NCBI GenBank assembly: GCA_944320295.1
Contig: CALUGY010000031.1
Coordinates: 1 to 64,000, forward strand
Length of the DNA: 64,000 nt
From: an uncultured Bacteroides sp.
GTDB lineage: Bacteria; Bacteroidota; Bacteroidia; Bacteroidales; Bacteroidaceae
Direction: 5' to 3'
This document shows, in pieces, positions 52,181 to 61,588 of the stretch. The translations under genes were made by a program, and so were the position numbers. Numbering within the stretch: position 1 is the first letter of the stretch; every line of letters begins with the position of its first letter. The notes under the pieces are model-generated. The model did no database searches and had not been told where the DNA came from. It saw nothing but the letters and a program-made list of their open reading frames with translations.

Positions 52181-53224
52181 TTATTCCTTGACTTGTGCTT
52201 TTACTATCTCGCCGATGTAAGTGCGCGGCATACCCTCCGTGGCTGCCGGTGTCTGCCGCTTCTGGCATTCCAGCACGACGGTGGGTTGCGTGCTGCCGTT
52301 CGGGTAGAAGCTGACGGTATAACGCCCGGCTTTTTCCAATGCTTCGTAGGGCTGTTCCGGCGATAATATGGTGAACACCACCGCCTTGCCGTCCAGCTTC
52401 CCTAACGAGCCGCCGGCATTGGCCGTCATTACCGTCTTGTTGAACGGGTCGTCGCCTATGCTGATTACCAGTTTCCCGCTTCCTGTCTGAATCAGGTCGG
52501 CGGACAGCTGTGCGGGTTCCACGGCTTTGTATGCGGTTGCGCCGTCCTGTTGCCCGCTGACCTGGTTGTCGGGGACGATGACCGTCGCCCCGGAGGGTGC
52601 GGCGTCATGCTCCTTTTCCGGCTGGGTGCCGGCCAGCATTTCGCCGGCAGGCGTGTTGCTGCGCAGCGCGTCGGCCGCCTCGAGGAAGAGGTTGTCGGCA
52701 AAGTCCACCGTCTTCCTGCGCCATTTGGCCAGGCCGCGCACCAGCTTGGTCTTGCTCTTGTTGAGCGCGTATTTGTCGGTTATCCATTCTTCCGCCTCGT
52801 AATGTTCCTCGCCGTCGCGGTAGCTGTAGCGTATCTTTCCGAGGGTGAGCTGGCATTTTTCCGGGTGGCAGTAGGCAATGAGCCGGTAGCTTACCAGGGT
52901 GCGGTCCAGGGCCAGGGCCGAGGAGCTGAACACTATCCACTCTTCGCCGATGGCGGCTATCTGCCCTTTCTCCGGTTCGGCGTACACCACCCGGCTTTTG
53001 TTCTCGTTCTTTGCCATGCGGGCGGTCATCCAGTCTTTGAGGCGGGCGTAGATGTCTGCCTGCGACATGCCGGGGATGCTGAACTCTTTGGAGAAGACCA
53101 CTTCGCCGTCTACTTCGGGAACTGCGCCTGCCAGATAGCGGCTGTCTTTGTTTTCTTGCGCGTGGCTTGCCGTAGCCAGCGAGAAGCAACACAAAAGTGT
53201 GAGGAGTTTGATGAAATGTTTCAT
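52181..53224 (-). CDS. DUF4468 exported protein
   Basis: A 347-residue protein with a signal peptide (1-22, ending ATASHA) and an N-terminal DUF4468 domain (about 35-150, EVVFSKEFSIPGMSQADIYA). A linker rich in Ala, Gly and Gln lies near 185-230, and the C-terminal region is beta-rich. DUF4468 domains are common in Bacteroidetes envelope proteins and have no known role. It lies 15 bp upstream of the VOC gene on the same strand. Confidence 0.8.
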   Translation of the reverse strand: MKHFIKLLTLLCCFSLATASHAQENKDSRYLAGAVPEVDGEVVFSKEFSIPGMSQADIYARLKDWMTARMAKNENKSRVVYAEPEKGQIAAIGEEWIVFSSSALALDRTLVSYRLIAYCHPEKCQLTLGKIRYSYRDGEEHYEAEEWITDKYALNKSKTKLVRGLAKWRRKTVDFADNLFLEAADALRSNTPAGEMLAGTQPEKEHDAAPSGATVIVPDNQVSGQQDGATAYKAVEPAQLSADLIQTGSGKLVISIGDDPFNKTVMTANAGGSLGKLDGKAVVFTILSPEQPYEALEKAGRYTVSFYPNGSTQPTVVLECQKRQTPAATEGMPRTYIGEIVKAQVKE

Positions 53225-53245
53225 TGTCGTCTGGTTATGATTAGA

Positions 53246-53971
53246 TTAAATATTGATGTCGAAACACTCGCCCCGGCGGGTGACGGGCAGGAAGCGGCAG
53301 CCGTGTTCCGCCGCGAAACTCCCGATGGCGTTGCCCCCCTGGTAGTCCTGGTCGAAGTGCATGGGCACGAAGACGCGGGGCTGGAGCTGCTCGATGAACT
53401 GCCGGGCGCCGCACATGTAGCCGTCGCCCATCCGGCTGTCCACGGGAAACATGGCCACGTCTATCCGTCCGGGCACGCCCTCCCGCAGCTGCCGTATCTC
53501 GGCCAGGAAGTCGCCCTCGGCCTTGCGCGCCTCCTGGGGGGTGGATTCCGCGCGCCAATGCCAGTTGTTCAGGTCGCCGGCATGGAAAAGGAGGGCGCCT
53601 TGGAGGCCGATGAGGAAGGACACGCCCACGTCCGTCGACCCGAAGGCCTTGACGTGCAGGCGGCCGTCGTCATACGTGTCGCCCTTTTTGAGGTAGACTG
53701 CCTCCGAGGCGGTGGCACGGCGGTGGCGCAGTATGTCTTTGGAGAAGAGATAGCAGATGTCCGGCCGTGCCTCCCTCCAAGCCAGAACCTGCCGGTCGAA
53801 GTGGTCGGGGTGGAAGTGGGTGGCGAGGACGTACAGGCTGCCGGGATTGCCCAGCAGGCGGTCGTGCACGATGCCGCCGCCGTCCTGCGAGTCGCGGTAG
53901 TAGTCTATGATGACCGTCACCCCGTCCGCCTCGATGGCGAAGCCGCTGTGGTATATGTAATACAGTTTCAT
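53246..53971 (-). CDS. MBL-fold metallo-hydrolase
   Basis: A 241-residue metallo-beta-lactamase fold hydrolase. The motif THFHPDHFD (about 51-59) binds two metals, with further ligands in LLFHAGDLNNWHW (about 127) and FVPMHFDQD near the end. It is of the small UlaG/YtnP-like type. The enzyme is not exported. The substrate is unknown. It starts the long minus-strand run ending at the pseudouridine synthase. Confidence 0.88.
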   Translation of the reverse strand: MKLYYIYHSGFAIEADGVTVIIDYYRDSQDGGGIVHDRLLGNPGSLYVLATHFHPDHFDRQVLAWREARPDICYLFSKDILRHRRATASEAVYLKKGDTYDDGRLHVKAFGSTDVGVSFLIGLQGALLFHAGDLNNWHWRAESTPQEARKAEGDFLAEIRQLREGVPGRIDVAMFPVDSRMGDGYMCGARQFIEQLQPRVFVPMHFDQDYQGGNAIGSFAAEHGCRFLPVTRRGECFDINI

Positions 53972-54020
53972 GCTGCTTGGATGGATTCGGCATGCAATAT
54001 TACGAAAAACGGCACATAGT

Positions 54021-54046
54021 CCGCCCCTGCGGGCGGTTATTTTTTG
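54021..54046 (+). terminator. Plus-strand intrinsic terminator without an upstream gene
   Basis: Stem CCGCCC/GGGCGG with loop CTGC, followed by TTATTTTTTG. The T tail is on the plus strand, yet the nearest plus-strand gene upstream ends at 47418. Confidence 0.6.
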
Positions 54047-54194
54047 TAAAAAGGGGGGACTGGCCTCTCCTTAACCCTCCCGGCCTCTCCCTAACCCTCC
54101 CCCAAGGGGAGGGAACCCGGGGCATGCGGGCCTGTCATGCCCGGCGTAGCGAAACATCTCCCGCAGGACATACATATATATATATATATAATGT

Positions 54195-54236
54195 AAAAGG
54201 GCCTCCCGCAGGAACATGTCCTCCGGGAGACCCTTC
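54195..54236 (-). terminator. Terminator of alaS
   Basis: On the minus strand AAGGGTCTCCCG pairs with CGGGAGGCCCTT around GAGGACATGTTCCTG and is followed by TTA, about 115 bp after the alaS stop. Confidence 0.75.
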
Positions 54237-54350
54237 ATTTCATTCAGGGTGACAAGGCATTCAGGGTACCAAGCCCGCCGCTACGCGCTCCCCCTCCCTA
54301 TGGGGGAGGGCTGGGGAGGGGCCGGTGGGGCCTTGGGATCTTGGGCTCCC

Positions 54351-56972
54351 TTAGTGCGTGGCCATCTCCACAATCTTGTCCACGGCGGCTTTCAGTCCGT
54401 CGGGGTTCTTGCCTCCTGCGGTGGCGAAGTGCGGCTGTCCGCCCCCGCCGCCTTGTATGAGTTTGGCGGCTTCCTTCACCAGTTGCCCGGCTTTCAGTCC
54501 GGCGGCCACGAGGTTGTCGCTCAGGGCGACGGTGAGCGTGGGCTTGTCCCCGAACGAGGTTCCGGCCACGAACAGCAGGTTTTCGGTGATTTCACCGCGC
54601 AGCTGGAAGGCGATGTTCCTGACAGTTTCCGGCGTTACCATCGGGGCGCAGAGCTGGATGAGGCGTATGCCGTTCACGTCCTTGGCGTCCCGCAGGAGCT
54701 TTTCCTTGAGCTGGGCCTCCTTTTCCTTCATGAATTCTTCGATTTTCTTCTTCAGTCCGGCGTTCTCGTCGATATACTTGCGGATGGCGGCCGACAGGTC
54801 GGGCGCGTTGTTGAACAGGGATTTCAGGTCGCGCATGGTGTCCTGGAAGGCGTCGAGCATGGCTTCCACCCGGGCACCCGTATAGGCTTCGATGCGTCGC
54901 ACGCCGGCGGCCACCGAACTCTCCGAAACAATCTTGACCATGCCTATGCATCCCGTGGCCGGCACGTGCGTGCCGCCGCAGAACTCGATGGACGAACCGA
55001 ACTGGATGACGCGCACCCTGTCGCCGTATTTCTCGCCGAACAGGGCGATGGCTCCCAACTCCTTGGCTTGCTCGATGGGTATGTTGCGGTATTCTTTCAG
55101 GGGGATGTTGGCGCGTATCTTGGCGTTCACCATGTGCTCCACTTGCCTGAGTTGCTCGTCGGTCACCTTCTGGAAGTGCGAGAAGTCGAAGCGCAGGGAG
55201 TCCGGCGTGACGAGGGAGCCTTTCTGTTCCACGTGGTCGCCCAGTACGGTGCGCAGGGCCTCGTCCAAAAGGTGCGTGCACGAGTGGTTGGCGGCACAGG
55301 CGGCGCGTTTGTCCGTATCCACGCAGGCCATCATCGGGGCGTCCAGGTGCTTGGGCAATTCCTTGGCCAAGTGGATGGGCAGGTTGTTCTCCTTCTTCGT
55401 GTCTATGATGTCTATGGTCTCAAACTCGTTGACCAGTACGCCGGTGTCGCCCACCTGTCCGCCGCTTTCTGCGTAGAATGGTGTCTTGTCCAGCACTATC
55501 TGGTAGAGCGTCTGGTTCTTCTGCTTGATTTGGCGGTAGCGGAGTATGGAGGTTTCATGCTCCGTGTAGTCGTATCCGACGAACTCGGTGGTGCCTTCTT
55601 TCAGCGTAATCCAGTCGCCGGTCTCCACGGCGGCGGCGTTGCGTGCGCGCTGTTTTTGCTGCTGCATCTCGCTGTCGAACTCTTTGATGTCGGCCGTCAT
55701 GCCGTTCTCGCGCAAGATGAGCTCCGTCAAGTCCAGGGGGAAGCCGAAGGTGTCGTACAGGGTAAAGGCGTCCTTGCCGCTGATTTCGCTTTTCCCGGCG
55801 GCCTTTGCGTCGGCCATCGTCTTGTCGAGCAGGCGGATGCCCGTCTCCAGCGTGCGGAGGAAGGCGTCTTCTTCTTCTTTCATCACCTTGGCGATGAGGC
55901 TTTTCTGCTCATTCAGTTCCGGGTAGGCCGCGCCCATGTTCTCTATCAGTACCGGTAGCAGCTTGTACATGAAAGCCTGTTTCTGCCCCAGGAACGTGTA
56001 GCCGTAACGCACGGCCCGGCGCAAGATGCGGCGGATGACGTAGCCCGCCTTGGCGTTGCTCGGCAGTTGCCCGTCGGTGATGGAGAAGGCAATGGTGCGT
56101 ATGTGGTCGGCAATGACGCGCATGGCGATGTCTTTCTCCTCATCGGTGCCGTATGTGGTTCCGGCCATTTCGCCGATGGCTTTCAGCAGGGGCTGGAACA
56201 CGTCGGTGTCATAGTTCGAGGTCTTTCCTTGAAGCGTGCGCACCAAGCGTTCGAATCCCATGCCGGTGTCTATCACTTTGGCGGGAAGCTCTTCCAGGCT
56301 GCCGTCGGCTTTCCGGTTGAACTGCATGAACACGAGGTTCCATATCTCTATCACTTGCGGGTGATCCTTGTTGACCAGTTCCCGGCCGGGCACTTTTTTC
56401 TTTTCTTCTTCCGAGCGTGAGTCTATATGGATTTCCGAGCAAGGTCCGCAAGGCCCGGTATCGCCCATCTCCCAGAAGTTGTCATGTTTGTTGCCGTTCA
56501 GTATGTGGTCTTTCGGCAGGAACTGTTCCCAGTAAGAGGCTGCTTCATCGTCACGCCCCAGCCCGTCTTCCGGACTACCCTCGAATACGGTGGCATACAG
56601 GTTAGCCGGGTCTATTTTCAACACGTCTACCAGATACTCCCATGCCCAAGCTATGGCTTCCTTCTTGAAATAGTCGCCAAACGACCAGTTGCCGAGCATC
56701 TCGAACATCGTATGGTGGTATGTGTCATGTCCTACCTCCTCCAAGTCATTGTGCTTCCCGCTGACGCGCAGGCACTTTTGCGAGTCGGCTACCCGTTTGT
56801 ATGTCGCAGGATGGTTACCGAGAATGATGTCCTTGAATTGGTTCATGCCCGCATTGGTAAACATCAGCGTGGGGTCGTCTTTTACCACCATCGGGGCGGA
56901 AGGCACTATGTGGTGGCCTTTGCTTTCAAAGAAACTCTTGAACGAGTCTCTGATTTCGTTTGCTGTCAACAT
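54351..56972 (-). CDS. alaS: Alanyl-tRNA synthetase
   Basis: An 873-residue class II synthetase. Motif 1-3 region opens with [36 protein letters not shown] is clear near residue 32. The editing domain has zinc ligands in [13 protein letters not shown] (about 566) and [10 protein letters not shown] (about 663), and the C-Ala domain ends in [14 protein letters not shown]. Length is normal. The leader of about 340 bp upstream contains palindromic array M. Confidence 0.97.
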   Translation of the reverse strand: MLTANEIRDSFKSFFESKGHHIVPSAPMVVKDDPTLMFTNAGMNQFKDIILGNHPATYKRVADSQKCLRVSGKHNDLEEVGHDTYHHTMFEMLGNWSFGDYFKKEAIAWAWEYLVDVLKIDPANLYATVFEGSPEDGLGRDDEAASYWEQFLPKDHILNGNKHDNFWEMGDTGPCGPCSEIHIDSRSEEEKKKVPGRELVNKDHPQVIEIWNLVFMQFNRKADGSLEELPAKVIDTGMGFERLVRTLQGKTSNYDTDVFQPLLKAIGEMAGTTYGTDEEKDIAMRVIADHIRTIAFSITDGQLPSNAKAGYVIRRILRRAVRYGYTFLGQKQAFMYKLLPVLIENMGAAYPELNEQKSLIAKVMKEEEDAFLRTLETGIRLLDKTMADAKAAGKSEISGKDAFTLYDTFGFPLDLTELILRENGMTADIKEFDSEMQQQKQRARNAAAVETGDWITLKEGTTEFVGYDYTEHETSILRYRQIKQKNQTLYQIVLDKTPFYAESGGQVGDTGVLVNEFETIDIIDTKKENNLPIHLAKELPKHLDAPMMACVDTDKRAACAANHSCTHLLDEALRTVLGDHVEQKGSLVTPDSLRFDFSHFQKVTDEQLRQVEHMVNAKIRANIPLKEYRNIPIEQAKELGAIALFGEKYGDRVRVIQFGSSIEFCGGTHVPATGCIGMVKIVSESSVAAGVRRIEAYTGARVEAMLDAFQDTMRDLKSLFNNAPDLSAAIRKYIDENAGLKKKIEEFMKEKEAQLKEKLLRDAKDVNGIRLIQLCAPMVTPETVRNIAFQLRGEITENLLFVAGTSFGDKPTLTVALSDNLVAAGLKAGQLVKEAAKLIQGGGGGQPHFATAGGKNPDGLKAAVDKIVEMATH

Positions 56973-57077
56973 ATGTGTGTCATTTGAATTTTAAACTCTG
57001 CAATGTTTCAGGTTTTGAAGTTCGTGAGTCTTGACGGTCTTGTCTGTATCGTTTCTTGTCTTATAAAGCCATTAAGC

Positions 57078-57160
57078 CGTACATGTTCCGTGCGTGAGCC
57101 GTATATGTTCCGTGTCCGGACGGAGTGTGTTGCGCATCCAAGCGGGACATGTTGCGGCCA
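57078..57160. repeat. Array M: AACATGTT-family palindromes with 22-bp period
   Basis: Centres at 57083.5 (TACATGTT), 57105.5 (TATATGTT), 57127.5 (AGTGTGTT) and 57149.5 (GACATGTT) are 22 bp apart, with CCG or GCG flanks as in arrays A and F. The array lies in the divergent gap between alaS and the M23 peptidase, closer to alaS. The rest of the gap 56973-57367 holds the two opposing -7 boxes listed separately. Confidence 0.8.
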
Positions 57161-57310
57161 AAGCTCCGTTTCCCAACTTGTTTATGGCCGGGGAAGCATA
57201 GCGTTCCCCGTACTTTCTCTCCATTTTGCTTTTATCTTCCCCAAGCATAGAGAATGGCTTAAAATGAAGCATCTCAGAGACTGAAGAACTTAAAAACTCA
57301 AAAAACAGCG

Positions 57311-57318
57311 CAAAGATA
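57311..57318 (-). promoter_or_regulatory. -7 box upstream of alaS
   Basis: TATCTTTG on the minus strand fits the consensus, about 340 bp before the alaS start. If used, array M would be transcribed as part of the alaS leader. No convincing -33 element. Confidence 0.45.
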
Positions 57319-57330
57319 AGCCGTTTTTAT

Positions 57331-57338
57331 TACTTTTG
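57331..57338 (+). promoter_or_regulatory. -7 box upstream of the M23 peptidase gene
   Basis: TACTTTTG fits the consensus 30 bp before the ATG at 57368. Confidence 0.5.
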
Positions 57339-57367
57339 CCCCATTGTCAAGCGAAATATTTCCCAAA

Positions 57368-58336
57368 ATGCGCAAAGTTTACTACATATATAATCCTCAA
57401 ACACAGACATACGACCGCATATATCCCACCCTTAGGCAAAGAATGATGGGCTATATGCGCCGCCTGTTTATCGGCATGGGATTGGGAGCCGTCTGCTTCA
57501 TCGCGCCATTGATCATATTCGGTTCCCCCTCGGAGAAGGAATTGAGGAAGGAAAACAGCCAGTTGCAGGCACAATACAGCGTGTTGTCGCGTCGCATGGA
57601 CGAAGCTATGAGTGTGTTGCAAGACATACAACAGCGCGATGACAACCTGTATCGTGTCATATTTCAAGCCGAACCGATACCTTCACCCATACGTCAGGCC
57701 GGCTATGGTGGTACAAACCGCTATGAGAATCTGATGGAGATGGCCAATTCTGATTTGGTTATCAATACTACGCAGAAACTCGACTTGCTGGCCAAGCAAA
57801 TTTACATACAGTCTCGTTCGTTTGATGACGTCGTAGAGATGTGCAAGCAACACGATGAAATGTTGCAATGCATTCCTGCCATTCAACCGATATCCAATAA
57901 GAACTTGAAGCAGACGGCTTCCGGGTATGGCACTCGCATCGACCCCATTTATGGCACTACGCGTTTTCATGCCGGCATGGACTTTTCTGCCAATTCCGGG
58001 ACAGATGTCTATGCCACAGGCAATGGTACCGTAATCAAAATGGGATGGCAGACTGGTTATGGGAATACGATAGTTATAGATCATGGATTCGGCTATCAGA
58101 CGGTATATGCACATCTTCGCGATTTCCGTACAAGGTTGGGTAAGAAAGTGGTGCGAGGTGAAATTATCGGTGGAGTAGGGAATACCGGGAAAAGCACAGG
58201 ACCGCATTTGCATTATGAAGTACATGTAAAGGGGAGGGTCGTCAATCCTGTGAATTATTATTTCATGGATCTTAGCCCAGAAGATTACGACCGTATGATA
58301 CAGATTGCAGAGAACCACGGTAAGATGATGGACTGA
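57368..58336 (+). CDS. M23-family endopeptidase with membrane anchor
   Basis: A 322-residue peptidase acting on peptidoglycan cross-links. A transmembrane segment (about 37-57, GMGLGAVCFIAPLIIFG), a coiled-coil stretch (about 60-105) and a LytM domain (about 195-300) are seen. Zinc ligands are in RFHAGMDFSA, then AHLRDF and GPHLHYEVHVKG. The start MRKVYYIYNPQTQTYDR at 57368 is typical of Bacteroidetes members; an upstream start would add eight residues. The DEAD helicase follows after one base. Confidence 0.9.
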   Translation: MRKVYYIYNPQTQTYDRIYPTLRQRMMGYMRRLFIGMGLGAVCFIAPLIIFGSPSEKELRKENSQLQAQYSVLSRRMDEAMSVLQDIQQRDDNLYRVIFQAEPIPSPIRQAGYGGTNRYENLMEMANSDLVINTTQKLDLLAKQIYIQSRSFDDVVEMCKQHDEMLQCIPAIQPISNKNLKQTASGYGTRIDPIYGTTRFHAGMDFSANSGTDVYATGNGTVIKMGWQTGYGNTIVIDHGFGYQTVYAHLRDFRTRLGKKVVRGEIIGGVGNTGKSTGPHLHYEVHVKGRVVNPVNYYFMDLSPEDYDRMIQIAENHGKMMD

Positions 58337-58337
58337 T

Positions 58338-59672
58338 ATGATACAATTGTGTGAAATAATGCAGAATGCAGGGATTGAAGTCCTTACTCCTATGCAAGAG
58401 GCCATGCTCAAAGCTTATCATACAGACCGCAACATTGTCCTTCTGTCTCCCACAGGTAGCGGAAAAACGTTAGCATTCCTTTTGCCTTTGGTTATGTCAT
58501 TGGACGCAGATAAGGATGGGGTACAGACGCTGGTGCTGACACCTTCACGCGAACTGGCCCTGCAGATAGACGGTGTATTCCGTTCCTTAGGTACTCCTTT
58601 TAAGGCTATGAGCTGCTATGGAGGGCGTAGCACAATGGAGGAGCATCGTATAATGAATAACCTGCATCCTTCTGTCATCATTGCTACTCCGGGGCGTATC
58701 AACGACCACTTAAAGAAAAACAATATCGATGCATCTGCCATAAATACATTGGTGATTGACGAGTTCGATAAATGCCTGGAATTAGGCTTTCAGGATGAAA
58801 TGTCGGAAGTCGTGACGCAGTTGACGGCTTTGCAGAAAAAGGTATTACTGTCGGCTACAGATGCGGTAGACATTCCTGATTTTGTGGCTGGTATGGGTAA
58901 TAGAGATGTGTTCCTCAAACTGGACTTCCTTGATAACTCATCCCTGTCGGCACGTCTGGACATACAGAAAGTTTTTTCTCCGGAAAAGGACAAGTTGGAA
59001 ACATTATATCGCCTGTTGTGTGCCATATCGTCAAACTCGCCTACGCTTGTATTTGTCAATTACCGTGAGAGTGTGGAGCGGGTGGCTACTTTTTTGTATT
59101 CTAAGCGGTTTTCTTGCGGGGCTTTCCATGGCGGAATGGAACAGATAGAACGTGAGCGTGCGCTATATAAGTTCCGTAATGGTACGACAACGGTTCTTGT
59201 ATCGACAGATTTGGCCGCCCGTGGTTTGGACATAGATGGTGTGGTCAATGTGGTGCACTATCATTTGCCCGTTACATCAGAGGCCTTTACGCATCGCAAC
59301 GGGAGGACTGCCCGCTGGGCTGCCAAGGGGCATGCTTATATCATTCTCCATCAGGATGAGGAGCTTCCTGGATATTTGTCCGCAACAAAGATTCCGGCTT
59401 TTACATTGCCCGTTCAAGTGACACTCCCGCCTCCATCCTGTTGGACTACCTTATACATAGGCAAAGGCAAGAAAGACAAGGTAAGCAAGGCGGATGTCGT
59501 AGGATTCCTATATAAAAAAGGGGGGATGGGGAAAGATGATGTAGGACAGGTAGATGTGAAAGACCATTATTCCTTTGCAGCTGTGCGGCGCGACAAGTTG
59601 AAAAAGCTAATGGTGCTAATCCGTGGGGAAAAGATAAAAGGGATGAAAACTATTGTAGAGGAAGCACGTTGA
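58338..59672 (+). CDS. DEAD-box RNA helicase with DEFD motif II
   Basis: A 444-residue superfamily 2 helicase. Motif I LLSPTGSGKT (about 36), Ia TPSRELALQ, motif II IDEFDKCLE (DEFD instead of DEAD, about 138), motif III LSATDAV, and motif VI HRNGRTARW are all present. The C-terminal 70 residues are an RNA-binding-like extension. It begins directly after the M23 gene. It probably acts in ribosome assembly or RNA turnover. Confidence 0.9.
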   Translation: MIQLCEIMQNAGIEVLTPMQEAMLKAYHTDRNIVLLSPTGSGKTLAFLLPLVMSLDADKDGVQTLVLTPSRELALQIDGVFRSLGTPFKAMSCYGGRSTMEEHRIMNNLHPSVIIATPGRINDHLKKNNIDASAINTLVIDEFDKCLELGFQDEMSEVVTQLTALQKKVLLSATDAVDIPDFVAGMGNRDVFLKLDFLDNSSLSARLDIQKVFSPEKDKLETLYRLLCAISSNSPTLVFVNYRESVERVATFLYSKRFSCGAFHGGMEQIERERALYKFRNGTTTVLVSTDLAARGLDIDGVVNVVHYHLPVTSEAFTHRNGRTARWAAKGHAYIILHQDEELPGYLSATKIPAFTLPVQVTLPPPSCWTTLYIGKGKKDKVSKADVVGFLYKKGGMGKDDVGQVDVKDHYSFAAVRRDKLKKLMVLIRGEKIKGMKTIVEEAR

Positions 59673-59744
59673 CTTGCACAAGCACTACGGGTTATTTATC
59701 AAGCACTTGTTTATAACGCACGCAATAACTCCTTCCGCTTTTTC

Positions 59745-59775
59745 TTGCCTGCGCAGCATATAAAGGGTATCTTTG
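59745..59775 (+). promoter_or_regulatory. Promoter of dnaB
   Basis: TTG at 59745-59747, 20 bp spacer, TATCTTTG at 59768-59775, about 80 bp before the start codon. Confidence 0.65.
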
Positions 59776-59854
59776 CCCGCATTTCCGGGAGAATACGGGC
59801 TGTCTTCCTTCCCGGAAATGCCAGTTATCCACAGACTTATAAATAACGCTCAAA

Positions 59855-61411
59855 ATGGCAGAACAAAGGAAAACATCACGCACAGCTAAGAACAAACCGA
59901 CGCAACCAGTAACAGACTATGGCCGGATACAACCTCAAGCCTTGGAGTTGGAAGAAGCGGTGCTCGGGGCCCTGATGATAGAAAAAGACGCCTATTCGCT
60001 GATAAGCGAGATTCTCCGCCCGGAATCCTTTTACGAACACCGGCATCAGCTGATATATTCTGCCATTACAGACTTGGCGGTGAACCAAAAGCCGGTGGAT
60101 ATACTTACCGTAAAGGAACAACTTGCCAAGCGCGGGGAACTGGACGAGGCTGGAGGCCCATTCTATTTGGCACAACTCAGCAGTAAAGTGGCCTCGTCGG
60201 CACACATCGAATACCATGCGCGCATCATAGCCCAGAAGGCCTTGGCACGCGAACTGATAACGTTCACCAGCAACATACAGACCAAGGCGTTTGATGAGAC
60301 CATCGACGTGGACGACCTGATGCAGGAGGCTGAGGGAAAACTGTTCGAGATATCGCAGCAGAACATGAAGAAGGATTACACGCAGATAAACCCGGTCATT
60401 GCGCAGGCCATCGAGCAGATACAGAAGGCTGCCGCACGTACCGACGGTCTGAGCGGACTGGAGAGCGGCTTCACGAAGCTCGACAAGATGACTTCCGGCT
60501 GGCAGAACTCCGACCTCATCATCATTGCCGCGCGTCCGGCCATGGGAAAGACGGCCTTCGTGCTCTCCATGGCCAAGAACATCGCCGTGAACTACCATAA
60601 CCCGGTGGCCCTGTTCTCGCTCGAGATGAGCAACCTGCAGCTGGTGAACCGCTTGATATCGAACGTCTGCGAGATTCCGAGCGAGAAGATAAAGAGCGGG
60701 CAGCTGGCTGACTATGAGTGGCAACAGCTGGACTATAAGTTGCGCGAACTGCTCGACGCGCCTTTGTATGTGGACGACACGCCGTCGCTCTCCGTCTTCG
60801 AACTGCGCACGAAGGCTCGCCGCCTGGTGCGCGAGCATGGGGTGAAGGTCATCATCATCGACTACTTGCAGCTGATGAACGCCAGCGGCATGTCCTTCGG
60901 GAGCCGCCAGGAAGAGGTGAGCACCATCTCCCGCTCGCTCAAGGGGCTGGCCAAGGAGCTGAACATACCCATCATCGCCCTGTCGCAGCTGAACCGTGGC
61001 GTGGAGAACCGGGAAGGCGAGGAGGGCAAGCGCCCGCAGTTGAGCGACCTCCGTGAGTCGGGCGCCATAGAGCAGGACGCCGACATGGTGTGCTTCATCC
61101 ACCGCCCGGAATACTACAAGATATACACCTCGGCCGACGGCACGGATTTGCGCGGACTGGCCGAAATCATTATTGCCAAGCACCGCAACGGTGCCGTGGG
61201 CGACATCCGCCTGCGCTTTATCGGCGAATACACCCGCTTCGAGAACCCGAACGAGAGCATGGTGCCGCCTCCCGGCTCGGAGAGCGGGGTGATGCGCGGG
61301 TCGAGCATGAATGCGGGCAAGTCGACGGCGTCCGTGCCGCCCCCTCCCGCCGACTATCCTCCTCAGGAAAACCCCTTCGGTGCGCCGGTCGACGGTCCGG
61401 TTCCGTTTTGA
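59855..61411 (+). CDS. dnaB: Replicative DNA helicase DnaB
   Basis: A 518-residue hexameric helicase that unwinds DNA at the replication fork. The N-terminal domain (about 20-130, LEEAVLGALMIEKDAYSLI) is followed by the RecA-like domain with Walker A ARPAMGKTAF (about 226), Walker B VIIIDYLQLM (about 330) and the conserved SLKGLAKELNIPIIALSQLN. The last 60 residues are a Pro-rich tail. No intein is present. Confidence 0.97.
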   Translation: MAEQRKTSRTAKNKPTQPVTDYGRIQPQALELEEAVLGALMIEKDAYSLISEILRPESFYEHRHQLIYSAITDLAVNQKPVDILTVKEQLAKRGELDEAGGPFYLAQLSSKVASSAHIEYHARIIAQKALARELITFTSNIQTKAFDETIDVDDLMQEAEGKLFEISQQNMKKDYTQINPVIAQAIEQIQKAAARTDGLSGLESGFTKLDKMTSGWQNSDLIIIAARPAMGKTAFVLSMAKNIAVNYHNPVALFSLEMSNLQLVNRLISNVCEIPSEKIKSGQLADYEWQQLDYKLRELLDAPLYVDDTPSLSVFELRTKARRLVREHGVKVIIIDYLQLMNASGMSFGSRQEEVSTISRSLKGLAKELNIPIIALSQLNRGVENREGEEGKRPQLSDLRESGAIEQDADMVCFIHRPEYYKIYTSADGTDLRGLAEIIIAKHRNGAVGDIRLRFIGEYTRFENPNESMVPPPGSESGVMRGSSMNAGKSTASVPPPPADYPPQENPFGAPVDGPVPF

Positions 61412-61445
61412 TTCACACCCCCTCCACAGGCACGTCTGCAACGCT

Positions 61446-61588
61446 CCCGGGAGGGGTCAAGACAACTCCCTAGAGTTGTCCGGCATCACTCTAGGGAGTT
61501 GTCGGGGAGAACTCTAGGGAGTTGTTTGGCATAACTCTAGGGAGTAGCAACGACCCACTCCCTAGAGTCGTCTCGACTCATTCCCGGG
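61446..61588. repeat. Array L: five palindromic units with 23-bp period
   Basis: Core ACTCTAGGGAGT with centres at 61470.5, 61493.5, 61516.5, 61539.5 and 61562.5, exactly 23 bp apart. The first and last units are the reverse complement of the middle three (ACTCCCTAGAGT). CCCGGG palindromes sit at the next expected positions on each side (centres 61448.5 and 61585.5). The array fills the convergent gap between dnaB and the S9 peptidase; no other feature is seen there. Confidence 0.9.

Larger units (their letters stand above)
53972..54350. other. Gap with repeats and terminators, no gene
   Basis: Between the MBL gene and alaS. It holds a plus-strand terminator (54021-54046), two 20-bp direct repeats of GGCCTCTCC..AACCCTCCC (from 54062 and 54082), a run of about ten TA dinucleotides (54174-54190), two copies of CTCCCGCAGGA (54158, 54203), the alaS terminator, and a C/G-rich hairpin (54288-54318). 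No reading frame with coding character is seen. Confidence 0.7.

Noticed and set aside
54216..55958. Long plus-strand frame opposite alaS
   Set aside because: Shadow of alaS; no domain and no start context.
59876..61441. Long minus-strand frame opposite dnaB
   Set aside because: Shadow of dnaB; rich in His, Arg and Leu with no domain.
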